Shown here in pieces: positions 54,109 through 64,000 of a DNA stretch of 64,000 nt (position 1 is its first letter; the number at the start of each line of letters is the position of its first letter). Under the pieces are notes generated by a model. It was not told the DNA's origin and did not search any database. It saw only the letters and a program-made list of their open reading frames with translations. Origin of the DNA: Anastrepha obliqua. Its lineage: Eukaryota; Arthropoda; Insecta; Diptera; Tephritidae. Both the position numbers and the translations under genes were made by a program. The stretch spans positions 5,582,501 to 5,646,500 of the forward strand of contig NW_026562179.1 of the NCBI RefSeq assembly GCF_027943255.1, read 5' to 3'.

Positions 54109-54603
54109 ATGAGTGAAAAAACAAAAAAAACCCGGTTTCATATTTCTCGGAAAGATCATGTTCTTTCTTTAAGAAATCTGCCCTCTTATGCTGACGTTAT
54201 TCTTTGTTGTTTTGAACAAAGATACGTAATGTCATCATCAACAGAATTACCTTCACAGAAAATTGCTTTTTCAGAAATAGCGAATGTGGTAGCTCAGAAA
54301 ATTAAGATGCTTTATATGACAGCATCTATCCCTACAGTTTCTCAAACCAGGGTTGAACAAATGATCACTGCATATCATGCAAAATATTGGAAAAAAAGAA
54401 AGTCTTACAAAAGAGATAAAGAAAATCCTAAGTTTCAGAAAGCTCATGAAATATTCAAGACCGAAGCAGAGAAAATTTTTGACATTTCTTCATGCAAATG
54501 TCAAATGACTGTAACTGCGGTAAACCTTTGTCATTATGTATTTGTCCAAACCCTATTTCTATTGACTGTGGATGTGAAAAAGATCGTAAAATTCCTGTCA
54601 TAG
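54109..54603 (+). pseudogene. N-terminal part of the transposon protein
   Basis: MSEKTKKTRFHISRKDHVLS starts a basic, helical 120-residue region that ends ...DISSCKCQ at about 54506. There the protein seems to switch to the -1 frame used by the next entry, because the Cys pattern (CKC, then CNC, CIC, CGC) continues only there. The rest of this frame (54510-54603) is probably out of phase. Whether this is a lesion, a real frameshift or an intron cannot be seen. I do not recognise the domain. Confidence 0.6.
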
Positions 54604-56396
54604 AACGTAAATTTCTTTTCGATCAAAGAACTGCCAGAGTCGGAAAGATTGGTTCTATAGATGTACTTGAAACTGCAAAACGTACTCGTCGAGCTGAAAG
54701 AAATGAAAAAACGAAACATAAAATGACATCCTCTAGTACTTACACTTCTTCTGTTGACAATGCCAAAAGTTTTTCAGATGATTTGGATGACAACCTTGAA
54801 GATTTCGTTGAGAATCGTTCGCCTGAAGTACAAGAACATGTCAAAGATCCAACATTCGCTCTCAGCCCATCAACATCATACCTTCAAAAGCCTTCTACCT
54901 CACAAATGCGCATTAATCTTCCTGAAACTGCAGTAATTAGTGACCGATTTGGTGTTTCGGAAAGAGCAACCGCTGCAATTGCGACGTCAGTTCTGAAAGA
55001 CCTACAAATCGTTACTGATACGGACTTGACTTTTGTTATAGGTAAAAATAAAATCAGAAGGGAGAAATCTAAAATCAGAAAAGCCTTGCAACAGGAACCT
55101 AAAACTATGTCCGAAGCCCGAAAAGATGAGACCTTATACCAGGAGGAAGTAGGCTCCAAGCGTTATCGCAAAACACGCAAGGAAGAACATGTCTCTATTA
55201 TAATGGAACCTGGTTCTCAATATATAACTCATGTAACGCCTATTTCTGGTACAAGCAAAGGTATCACTGAAAGTATGATATCTCACTTAAATGAAATGGA
55301 ATTTGATTTTAGTGAACTTCTCCTAGTTGGTTGTGATGGCACAGCAACTAATACAGGCTGGAGAGGTGGTATTATTAGGCGTATTGAATTATACTTGAAC
55401 AGACCAATTCAGTGGAATATATGCTTGCTTCATACAAAGGAATTACCTTTGCGACACGTATTTCAACATTTTGATGGAAAAACAAGTGGACCGAATTCAT
55501 TTTCAGGTACAATCGGAAAACAACTTCAGGGCGTTGAACACTTGCCTGTTGTTAATTTCAATAAAATTGAGTGTGATTTAGTACAAGTCACATGCAGAGA
55601 CAATTTGAGTAAAGATCAAAAATATCTTTACGACATTGGGCAAGCTATTCATTTAGGTAATTGTTCATCTGATCCGTCTCTGCGAGATCCAGGAAAACTC
55701 TCCCACGCGCGTTGGCTCACTCTAGGAAACAGAACGTTGAGATTATACATATCAAGTGAAGACCCTTCTGAAAACTTAGTTCACATAGTTACATTTATAA
55801 TGAAAGTGTATTTACCTATGTGGTTTCAAATAAAACTGAACGATTCAATTGCAGATGGTGCGAGACATGTCTTCACTATGATTAAAAATTCTCGGTACTT
55901 ACCAGAACATCTTCTGAGAGTAGTTGATCCTGTGATACAACACAATGCTTATTTCGCGCATCCTGAAAATTTGCTTTTATCTATGATCACAGATGAAAAT
56001 CGGAATGTACGTAAGATTGGGGTACAAAGGATTTTAAAAGCCAGAGAGACAACTTCTACTGCGAAGAATTCGGTGCGCTCATTCATTTTGCCAAAACTGA
56101 ACTTTAATGCCACTAATTACTATGAAATGATCGACTGGTCTTCTACAATACTATCACCTCCTCCAGTACTAAGAAATGTCTTAAATGCAGATCTGTTATC
56201 TTCTATTGATAACCAACCATCTATCTCTCAATGGAACTTGTTTAGCTTTCCATGCCACACTCAAGCGGTAGAGCGAACTGTTAAGCTTGTCCCTGAAGCG
56301 TCGAACAAGGTATGTGGTTATCAAAATAGGGATGGTCACATACGGTCAACTTTATTTTCTCGTTCTAGTTTGCCTAAATTTGATCACAGTTTGTAA
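54492..56396 (+). CDS. putative transposase, superfamily not recognised
   Basis: A 634-residue frame. It starts with a Cys-rich cluster (CNCGKPLSLCICPNP, then CGCEK; residues 7-30), perhaps zinc-binding. A low-complexity linker follows (about 75-150). From about 240 it is globular: LLVGCDGTATNTGW (Asp near residue 282), ICLLHTKELPLRHVF, LSHARWLTLGNRTLRLY (404-420), and near the end FPCHTQAVERTVKLVPEAS (about 586-604). Acidic residue plus late RW and AVER motifs recall hAT-type RNase H-like cores, but I cannot assign the catalytic triad. I have the impression, from memory only, that similar uncharacterised proteins recur in arthropods. The frame is open over its whole length and lies between the inverted repeats, so it is the obvious transposase candidate. 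Confidence 0.7.
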   Translation: MQMSNDCNCGKPLSLCICPNPISIDCGCEKDRKIPVIERKFLFDQRTARVGKIGSIDVLETAKRTRRAERNEKTKHKMTSSSTYTSSVDNAKSFSDDLDDNLEDFVENRSPEVQEHVKDPTFALSPSTSYLQKPSTSQMRINLPETAVISDRFGVSERATAAIATSVLKDLQIVTDTDLTFVIGKNKIRREKSKIRKALQQEPKTMSEARKDETLYQEEVGSKRYRKTRKEEHVSIIMEPGSQYITHVTPISGTSKGITESMISHLNEMEFDFSELLLVGCDGTATNTGWRGGIIRRIELYLNRPIQWNICLLHTKELPLRHVFQHFDGKTSGPNSFSGTIGKQLQGVEHLPVVNFNKIECDLVQVTCRDNLSKDQKYLYDIGQAIHLGNCSSDPSLRDPGKLSHARWLTLGNRTLRLYISSEDPSENLVHIVTFIMKVYLPMWFQIKLNDSIADGARHVFTMIKNSRYLPEHLLRVVDPVIQHNAYFAHPENLLLSMITDENRNVRKIGVQRILKARETTSTAKNSVRSFILPKLNFNATNYYEMIDWSSTILSPPPVLRNVLNADLLSSIDNQPSISQWNLFSFPCHTQAVERTVKLVPEASNKVCGYQNRDGHIRSTLFSRSSLPKFDHSL

Positions 56397-56454
56397 TTAA
56401 CGCATAAAGAGAGTTCACTGTACAAATCTTCACGATCGTAAATTTTTTTAATGA

Positions 56455-56640
56455 TAGTAGCAAACAAAAAATTTAAAAAACAAAAAAAAATATTTAAAAA
56501 AACCAAAAAAACATAAAATATTAAAAAAAAAACAAAAAAAAATTATAAAATATAAAAAAAAAAACAAAAAAAACATAAAATATTAAAAAAAAACAAAAAA
56601 AAATTATAAAATATAAAAAAAAACAAAAAAAAAAAGTGGG
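56455..56640. repeat. A-rich low-complexity repeat
   Basis: Units such as AAAAAACATAAAATATTAAAAAAAAA and AAAAAATTATAAAATATAAAA recur about five times. Open frames on either strand through this tract are low-complexity artefacts. Confidence 0.85.
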
Positions 56641-57375
56641 ATCAGATTTTTCACCACGTCCTCGTCGTTGATCCTGGGGAAAGCTAAGCGTGAAAAGCCT
56701 TATAGAATGCATGAATAAACTGTTTAAATACAAACTAATCCTTATAAATAATTAAATTTAAACATAATAATAAGTAAAACTTTGGAAAACGACATTTAAA
56801 ACATAATTCTAAAAAAATTAGGAAATATGCATTTTTCGACAAAATTTTCAAAACTTTAAATGAGTTGCGCGAACAGAAGATATTGACCGATTTCAATTTT
56901 TTTTTTACCAAATTACTTGTGTTACTCCATAGCAACTTTTCCGCACTATTAGAATTTGATTTGAAAAATTTGTTGGAATTCGAACCACCCTAGTGTGTGT
57001 GCCATGTGCTTACTTATGTTTTGGGTTTGAAAAAAAAAGGAAAAAGAATTTTGTCATTGAAATTAAAGTGTTTATTTGACAACAATGGCATTGACATTGA
57101 AATGATTTAAATAATTTAAGTTTGAGTTCATTTACCTATTAAAAATATATTTAAAGAATTTGAAAGAAGTTTGAAAGTGAAGTGAAGGTGATCTACACCC
57201 CTATGGTTAAGATTGAAAATTACTGTGCTAAAAAATTTGGTTAAATTTTGCAAGTTCAGTAGTTTTCAATAAAAATAATTTTATGACTTTAAAAGTTTCT
57301 TAGTATATTTAAATTTATTTTTAATTGTATGTTTTATAGAAAATGTTTCTTTAATTTATTTAATATGATAATATT

Positions 57376-60300
57376 TTAGGTGATTTTGTATTTTTTAAGG
57401 GTATTATTATGATATTCCTTAAGCTTATTGTTAATTTGTAATACAGAATTGACTCCTTTACGCTCCACTATGAGATAAGTGCCATGATATGGACTTTGCT
57501 GTTTTCTTCTAGTTTCTAGTTTTACAAATACCCAGTCACCTACTTTTAATTCTGATGTGTTACTGCTCTTGTAATATTTTCTCTTTTGTTTTGTTAGTTT
57601 TATCAGCTCTTGTGCCCTAAGAAGTGACTTTTTTAGTCTAAGTTTCATCTCATTTGCGTAATTGTTTAAGTTATATACTGGTTGATTGTCCTCGATTATG
57701 TCAGTTGGTAAGCGTGGAAGTTTTCCGTATATTAACTCGTACGGTGAAAATTCCGTCTCTATGTTCGGTGTGGTATTAAAAGCAAATGCAAAATAAGGTA
57801 GCCATTGATCCCATTAGTGATTTTCTACGAAGTGTAACCAAAATTCATTTAGGACTCTGTTACTCCTTTCAACTGTTATTGTCTGATGGTGATAGGGTGC
57901 TGAAAAGGTCTGCTTTATATTTAGTATTTCGCATATATTTTTCATTAATTCATTTGCAAACTCTGTACCTCGATCAGATTTTAATGTATTAAAAAGTCCG
58001 TATTTTAGTGTTACTTGTTCTACTTGTGTCTTTGCGATAGAAATTGCTTCTTTAGATTTCATTGGGAATAAGATTACGTATTTTGTCAGTTCGCATTGTA
58101 CCGTTAAAATAGTTATATCGGAAACGATTTGATATAATCAATGGTCCTGTATCTATGCTTAAATTTTCAAAGCTTGTACTAGGTGTGTCCGTTATTGTCA
58201 TTTTTTCTTTTATGTACTTTGTCTGTTTGTTTCGAGTACATTCTTTACAACTGTTTATATAATGTTTTATTATTTTTCTCATGTTCTTCCATGTGTATTT
58301 TTGTTTTAATTTTAAGATAGTTTTTCTTATAACCAAGTGCTGAATTGTGATACTCAAATATTCAATTTTTTATAATTTCTTCGTCATTAATTTGTTTTGG
58401 GGCTTTATATAAAATTATTCTTAAGGGTCTTAAATTTTGTTCTAATCTTTCAGTTTGCAACTTGTTGAATGCTTTCTTAAAATTTTCAATATTCATTTCT
58501 CTTAATAAATTATCTTTTTCTAGCGCTAGCTTTTCTATATTTCTTTTAGTCGCTATTGATGATAGTTTCGCCATGATTAAAACGTATTTCAGAGGCTCCT
58601 CACTATATCGGACTATGATATCCCCATTTTTATTTATCTGTATTTTGGATCCTTTCATTTTTTCTTCGTATACGAATTTTAATCTTTTTATATTTCTTAT
58701 ATCGGCTGTGGACGTACAATCCCAAATGTGAAGTTGGCCTGACTTCGAATGAGAGTTGTAGTTCTCCTTGTCTACCCTGGTGTTATTTTTGGCAGACATT
58801 CCCCTTGTTATTACAAACATTTTATTATTGTCATCACAATCCGTTGGTATCATTTTTTTTAGTATGTCTGAGTCTATCTTTATTCGTGATAATGCATCGG
58901 CATTTGTGTTCATTTTGCCTTGCTTGTAGACTGTTTCGAAATCATAGTCTGACAAATCAAGTCTAATCCTTGTCATCTTGGACGAAGGATTATTGTGTGA
59001 AAATAAGGAGATAAGAGGTCTGTGGTCCGTTACCACGGTGAATTTTCTACCCATTAGGTATGGACGGAAAAAATTTATTCCCCAGTGAATCGCGAGTAGT
59101 TCTTTTTCTATGACCGATTTATTTATATCATGTTTTACTAAAGTTTTGCTTGCATATGATATAGGCAAATCTTTTCCTATTTCTCCTTGACTAAGTACTG
59201 CACCGAGTGCGAAATTAGATGCGTCTGTTGTGAGCACAAATGGTTGCTCGAAATTTGGATATTGTAAGATAGGTGGATTGATTAGTTTTCCTTTTAGTGA
59301 TTCGAATGCTTTCTGACATTCGTCAGTCCAATCAAATACTTGTCCCTTCTTTACAAGATTATTTAGGCACTTGGTTATTTGAGCAAAATTGTGTACAAAA
59401 CGTCTATAATAATTGCAAAAAGCTCGTCACTACCTACTTTTGGGTACGGGGTATTTTTTTATCACTTCAAATTTTGATGGGTCTGTTTTTATGCCATCTT
59501 GCGTGATCAGATGCCCTAGGTACACGACTTCGGATTTTAAAAATACGCACTTTCTCGTATTTAGTTTTAAGTTATATTTCCGTAGTCTTTCAAAAACTGT
59601 AATTAAATTACTGTTGTGGTGTTTTAGACTACAGACAAACACTATAATATCGTCTACGTATAAAAATGCATTGCTATCTAAACCACCCAAAGCTATTGTG
59701 AGCATTCTTTGAAAGCTATTGCTAGATATTTTGAGTCCAAATGGTAAACGTTTAAAATGGTAATGACCTTGTCTTGTGGAAAATGCAGTCAAGTGTCTTG
59801 AGTGTTTGTCTAGCGTTATCTGGATAAAAGAGCTTGTCATGTCGAGCGTTGAAAAATATTGTGCGCGACCCAGTTTGTCTAGTACGTCTTCTATTCTTGT
59901 CAACGGAAATTTATCATTAATTATCTTTTTGTTTAGTTGTCTATAGTCTACTACAAGCCCCCATTTTTTTTTTGTCTCCGCTACTTTTCTTTGGTACAAT
60001 CAAAAGTGGTGAATTATAGGCGCTCACTGATGGTTCCACTATGTCGGTTTACAATAAATTTTCTACTTGTTCTTCTATTTCTTCAAGCTGAGTCTGAGGT
60101 AATCTGTAATTTTTTATGTGTACAGGTGTTTTATCGTTCATACTCAAATGTTGGGTATAAAAATTATTAGTATTCAAAGTTTCCCCTTCTATATGAAAAA
60201 TGTCTGGGAATTGCTCGAAAATTTTATATAATGAATCCATTGCAATTTTGTCGTCTGAATATAAATTTAAAATTTTTATTAATTTTTGAAAACGTGTTTT

Positions 60301-61030
60301 GTCAAAATTATCTTTATTTTTCTGGTTAATTATGTAATAGTTATTTAAGGGTTCTGTTTCAAGATTTAGATTTTTTATACGAATTTCACTGTCGTTAACG
60401 TTAAGTAGTCTTATGTGAGCAAATCCTTCCTTGGGTACTATGGAGTTTCCTAGAAATACGCCTTCTTGAATTTCTTTATTGAACACGACGCTGCCTTTAG
60501 TTAGATCTAATTTTACTCGGTGAATTATTTCCGATCTTGCAGGAATAATTATATCCGAAACTTCAGGTAAATCTGAATGAATGGGTAAAATGATCTCTTC
60601 ATCATCAACAAGGAGTGTTATGGTATATGTTTCTAAATCGATTTTGCAAAGGCAATCTTTCAGAAAATCCTGTCCCAATATTCCGTCAGTTTTTATAGGA
60701 AATTTGTCGTCTACTATATTGAATTTGTGGATATGCGGTTTCTCTCCAAAATCTAATTTTATGTTTCCTTTTGAGTAAATAATTTCGTTTGATACCCCTG
60801 TTAATTTACATTTATCTTGGTCATTGAAAAATAAGTCGTCATTTAGATTTTTTGTCTTTATGACAGATACGTCTGCTCCTGTGTCTATTATGAAAGTTAG
60901 ATTTGTATTTGAGTCTGCACATCTTAATGAAATTATATTCGTAGCATTATTTGAAATTCTAAAAATATTTAATTTTGGGTACCCGGTGATTGACTCTCGT
61001 TCGTTTGTCCTTCCTCCGGGGCAAACTCGT
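57376..61030 (-). pseudogene. Gypsy element pol: protease, RT, RNase H, integrase
   Basis: Minus-strand domains in order: protease FIIDTGADVSVIK (about 60895); a linker with GILGQDFLKDC (60690); RT with VVDYRQLNKKI, LPFGLKISSNSFQR and YVDDIIVF (59640-59660); RNase H with MLTTDASNFALGAVLSQGE (59237) and TDHRPLISLF; integrase with CKEC (58245), LSIDTGPL, KSDRGTEFANE (57975) and TVERSNRVL, then a C-terminal LKVGDWVFVKLETR (57565). It breaks into at least seven frames with stops near 60000-60050, 59430, 58360, 58060, 57815 and 57650. No working polyprotein is possible. Confidence 0.88.
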
Positions 61031-62260
61031 TTCCGTGTTGCATTACTCTAATTCTGTTATTATTATTATTAAAGTTTCCGCGGTTGTAAGTGTTCCCACG
61101 GTTATTGTTTTGTCCCCTGTTGTGCCCACGATTGTACTGATTTCCAAAATTATTATTGTATCTAAAATTATTGTTATAATTATTTCTATTATAATTGTTA
61201 TTATTACCTCCAAAATAGTTATTTGCATTAAGATTTTGTCCACGGTGTCCATGATTTCCTTTGTAATTATTTCCACGGTGTGAATTTTGTCCAACATATA
61301 TTAGTTTTGGTTAAAGGTATTACGTCCTTGTTTATTTGTGTTGTTATGTCCTCTGTAATTGTTTCGTTCTCTGACATTGTTTTGACTAAAAAACATAATT
61401 TGTCCAGACTTACTGGTAGTCCTTTCTAGGTCTTTTGCCAAGTTTATGGCTTCTTGTAGTGTCTTCGTTTGGGTTAAGCATATCGCTTGTCTTAGGTTGT
61501 CGTTTAGATTATTTTTAAAAATAGTTAAGCCATATTTTTGGTTATTTCTAATGACGTCATCTTTTCTTTCGTTCGTTACTGTTCCTTCCAGCTCTGCGAT
61601 GTGTAATGTATTCAATTCAGAAATAAGTTGCAGAATATGGTCGTGAATGTAGCCACATTTTGATTTCTCTGCGTACAGCAATTAAGTTTTGAGTACATTT
61701 CTGGAATGGTCAATGGATTCTTGTACAGCTTTGTTAATTCAATTTGTAATTTATCAAAATTGTCAATTGGGTCTAGAATTCCAATTGCTGTCCTTACTTT
61801 GGTGTTCAATTTTACTTCCCTAACAAATTCTATAAATGTTTTTTTACTCTGTTTATTTAATGTCTTATAGATCAACTCTTTGATTTTTAAAAATGATGGT
61901 AAGTCCCTGTAGTGTCCAGTAAATTCTGGGACTACTTTTAAGGATGTATTTATATCGAATTCTGACATGTTATGTGTTGAAATATTATTTGAACCGCTCT
62001 GTTCTGATTTGTCTTGATCGTTTTTCTGTTTTGTTAATTGTCCTTTTGTCTCAGTGTATAATTTCTGAAATTTGGTTTTTAAGATCGTGAGTTCTTTGTA
62101 ATCTATGTCAGGGCTAGTTCAAATTCAATTTTCAAGTTCTCTATGTCTTTTAATTTTTGTAATAAAGTTTCTACTTTGTATTTTATTGTTCCCTGTTTTT
62201 TTTATGTGTTCTAATATCCCTGACAGAGTCCGTACAATTTCTTCAATATTTTCCGTTTAA
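61030..62260 (-). pseudogene. Gypsy element gag
   Basis: The capsid-like part begins near MSEFDINTSLKVVPEFTGHY (61968), preceded in the same frame by a coiled region reaching back to about 62200 with one stop. A shift near 61650 continues into ISELNTLHIAELEGTVTNER and ICLTQTKTLQEAINLA. The C-terminus (61300-61030) is Asn/Gly/Arg-rich (NNYKGNHGHRGQN-type repeats), an RNA-binding tail without clear zinc knuckles. At least two frameshifts are visible. Confidence 0.78.
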
Positions 62261-62517
62261 AATGTAATTATAGAATTTCATTTTATTGTATGATATATAT
62301 TTTTTTTGTTTTATTAATACATAAAAAATTTGAAAAAAATTTTATTATAATTTTTTTTTATTTAATTTTTGCTTAACATTTGTTTTTTTTTTTTTTTTTG
62401 TCTTAAACTATTTCCCTACTTCTATTCAAGTGTTTGTGTAAGTATGTTTTATAACATTTATTAATTCTGTGTACAATGTATAAAATTATGATAGAGATAG
62501 TGAATAAAATGATTACA

Positions 62518-62862
62518 TCAAGTGTTATTATTTTGTTTTCTAAAAAGCTGCTGTTGTTGGCTGCTGTTTGTTTCAGGATGATTTCCTCTTTCTTTTCTGT
62601 TGACTACCAGTTCCCCATAAGCGTAACCTTTTGTATTTTCTATGATTTCCCAATTTTTTTTCCTCTGGTGTATTTTTGCCTTAAGTTCTTTGTTTACTTG
62701 TTCTAGAGCAAGGTCAGCTGCTAACGCTTTTGAGAAATTATTGCTTGCTTGTTGGTTCACTGTTCTTCTTTTTATGTCATGAAGTTTAGCTTTTTCCACT
62801 CTAAGGCGTTTTTTAACTCCTCCTCGGGTTTTAAGTTTGAGATTTTCCTTGGGGCTAGCCAC
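62518..62862 (-). CDS. small ORF in the Gypsy element leader
   Basis: A 114-residue open frame between the 5' LTR and gag. The predicted product is Lys/Arg/Gln-rich and helical (RRTVNQQASNNFSKALAADL, then EQVNKELKAKIHQRKKNWE). I do not recognise a domain. A second overlapping frame (62981-62772) lies directly after the primer-binding region. It may be an accessory frame of this element type or leftover gag. Function unknown. Confidence 0.4.
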   Translation of the reverse strand: MASPKENLKLKTRGGVKKRLRVEKAKLHDIKRRTVNQQASNNFSKALAADLALEQVNKELKAKIHQRKKNWEIIENTKGYAYGELVVNRKERGNHPETNSSQQQQLFRKQNNNT

Positions 62863-63011
62863 ACGATGGGTATCTTTGTTATGCTCAAATCTATTTTTTT
62901 ACTGATGTATAAAAAGCTTCTTTGGACCTTCCATATAGTTGTTAAAAATTTAAAGTTTTGGATGAAAATTGACTTTTTCAAATAAGTTCAAAAAGGTATT
63001 TCAGAATTTAA

Positions 63012-63032
63012 GGATCGTCCGTAGGATCGCCA
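63012..63032 (-). other. primer-binding site of the Gypsy element
   Basis: Directly inside the 5' LTR the minus strand reads TGGCGATCCTACGGACGATC. The first nine bases (TGGCGATCC) are complementary to the 3' end of an insect tRNA-Arg, the primer used by the mdg1/412 group. The following bases differ. Confidence 0.6.
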
Positions 63033-63744
63033 TGAAAAGTCTTTATTATCGGGGAAGAGCTTTAGAGCAATCCTGCCGACTAAAGGTTCGCTATGAAGTC
63101 TTTATTATCGGGGATGAGCTTTAGAGAAAACCTGCCGACTAAAGGTTCGCCATGAAAAGTCTTTATTATGGGGCAAGAGCTTTAGAGCAAACCTGCCGAC
63201 TAAAGGTTCGCCATGACAAGTCTTTATTATCGGGGAAGAGCTTTAGACCAAACCTGGCAACTAAAGGTTCCTTTTAAATAAAAGATTGTTTTTTTATTTA
63301 TTTAGTTAGGGCAAATGACTGCCTTGCCCGTCTGACTGAATTGCCCGTCTTCTGATAGAATGGCTTTATTTTATACTTTCTTTTTGTCTTCTCATCAATA
63401 AAATATATAATTACAACTAAACATTGTTACAAGTAAAAATCAATAACAAAATTATAAATTCAAAAAAATACTATGCAATAAAATTTTGCTTAGGCTGACT
63501 TAAATTTTGTTTAGGCAGACTTACTTGACAGTAAGCTATGGTTTTGCTTTGGAGTGAGGTGTGTGTGTGCCATGTGTTTACTTATGTTTTGGAATTTTTG
63601 TCTTTGAAATTAAAGTGTTTATTTGACAACAATGACATTGACATTGAAATGGTTTAAATAATTTAAGTTTGAGTTCATTTACCTATTAAAAATATATTTA
63701 AAGAATTCGAAAGAAGTTTGAAAGTGAAGTGAAGGTACTCTACA
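63033..63744 (-). repeat. 5' LTR of the Gypsy element
   Basis: 712 bp with four 61-bp units (63033-63270) and a unique part (63271-63744) matching 53376-53687 plus 57001-57197. It ends CTACA, followed by the GTAG duplication. Confidence 0.9.
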
Positions 63745-63748
63745 GTAG

Positions 63749-64000
63749 GTAATTAGTCCTATTTTTTGTTTGTGTGGTAACGAATTGTCAAGCTCAGTTC
63801 GCAGTGGTGTAAATTCTTATGTACGAATTTGTTCTCTTTCGGTCAGTTTAGAGCCTGTCGCAGGCCACCCTTCCAATGCTCCGTATGTCAAAATCGGTCT
63901 CACTATGTACATCCAGAGAGTGGGTTTAGGCTTTGAGCTCTTAATTTCTGCTAATAACTCTTTTGTACGTATAATAAGCTACATAAGCTCCTAGATACGC
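63749..64000 (-). pseudogene. LINE RT thumb fragment (window edge)
   Basis: On minus, LLAEIKSSKPKPTLWMYIVR and PILTYGALEGWPATGSK match the thumb region of I/R1/jockey-type RTs (WLYxxVIRPxLTYGxxVWWPA). It runs off the right edge of the window. The Gypsy element is inserted at its left border. Confidence 0.65.

Larger units (their letters stand above)
53688..56992 (+). mobile_element. 3.3-kb DNA transposon with 165-bp inverted repeats (hAT-like?)
   Basis: The element begins TAGGGTGGTTCGAATTCCAA and ends with its complement. The terminal inverted repeats extend about 165 bp (53688-53853 and 56828-56992) with few mismatches. It sits in the GT-repeat of the LTR. Compared with the uninterrupted right LTR (ten bases TGTGTGTGTG), the flanks imply an 8-bp duplication, GTGTGTGT (53680-53687 and 56993-57000). 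An 8-bp duplication suits hAT or P-type transposases, but repeats this long are unusual for hAT. Coding sequence 54109-56396 fills the interior. A homopolymer-rich A/T tract lies at 56455-56640. Confidence 0.88.
52836..57197 (-). repeat. 3' LTR of the Gypsy element, with insertions
   Basis: The LTR is made of a 61-bp tandem array (52836-53375), the unique part 53376-53687, the 3.3-kb transposon and the remaining LTR (57001-57197). Without insertions it would align with the 712-bp right LTR, apart from a different repeat number. Confidence 0.85.
52836..63744 (-). mobile_element. Ty3/Gypsy LTR retrotransposon (mdg1/412-like), inactive
   Basis: LTRs at 52836-57197 (3' LTR, expanded by insertions) and 63033-63744 (5' LTR, 712 bp) bound gag and pol on the minus strand. 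LTR ends are TG...CA (TGTAG... on minus) and a 4-bp duplication, GTAG, flanks the element (52832-52835 and 63745-63748). The primer-binding site resembles tRNA-Arg. There is no env. Gag and pol are broken in many places. The 3' LTR contains a LINE fragment and a complete 3.3-kb DNA transposon, so the insertion is older than those. Confidence 0.88.

Noticed and set aside
56521..56733. A Phe-rich minus frame of 70 residues
   Set aside because: It is translated from the A-rich tandem repeat and is not protein-like.
61043..61297. An 84-residue Ile/Thr-rich minus frame
   Set aside because: The neighbouring frame gives the Asn/Gly/Arg-rich RNA-binding tail of gag. The Ile/Thr version is a shadow of that low-complexity DNA.

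Overview
This window looks like repeat-dense nuclear DNA from a higher dipteran insect, perhaps a tephritid-type fruit fly. The evidence is an env-carrying errantivirus, a P-element-like relic, jockey/I/RTE LINEs, Helitrons with the TCTATATATATA start, tRNA-derived SINEs, AT-rich base composition and one 75-bp intron of dipteran size. The species call is an inference. No complete host gene is visible. The only host gene I can name is a decayed stretch of the nucleoporin Nup160 (about 4.8-6.4 kb, minus strand).

Layout. 0-13 kb: a mauritiana-type mariner fragment, then copies of a long-inverted-repeat (LIR) family. One LIR copy holds a TTAA-flanked foldback element and another holds a precisely inserted non-autonomous Helitron. 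LINE pieces, the Nup160 relic and a SINE with an 11-bp target duplication complete this part. 13.6-23 kb: a Helitron 5' end at 13647 is split by a nearly intact minus-strand errantivirus (13814-21432; 525-bp LTRs; TACA duplication; gag, pol and a truncated env), and the Helitron resumes to about 23.05 kb. 23-28 kb: two more LIR copies, a pogo/CENP-B-type element with TA flanks, and a jockey-like LINE. 28.4-33.7 kb: Helitron A nested seven bases inside Helitron B. Helitron A carries an intron-containing gene fragment of unknown origin. 34-52 kb: mariner-like derivatives, SINE pieces, a fragment with a Helentron-like endonuclease, four LINE regions, a Rep-helicase Helitron with scattered stops, and a P-element-like relic. 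52.8-63.7 kb: a dead minus-strand Ty3/Gypsy element (GTAG duplication). Its 3' LTR was later invaded by a 3.3-kb DNA transposon (53688-56992) with about 165-bp inverted repeats and an 8-bp duplication.

How it fits together. The window is a record of nested insertions, and several junctions are clean enough to order events. The Helitron came before the errantivirus, the LIR copies before the Helitron and the TTAA element, and the Ty3/Gypsy element before the 3.3-kb transposon. The youngest large insertion appears to be the errantivirus, because I see only one difference between its two LTRs. The 3.3-kb transposon is the best candidate for something undescribed: I cannot place its long open reading frame in a named transposase superfamily.
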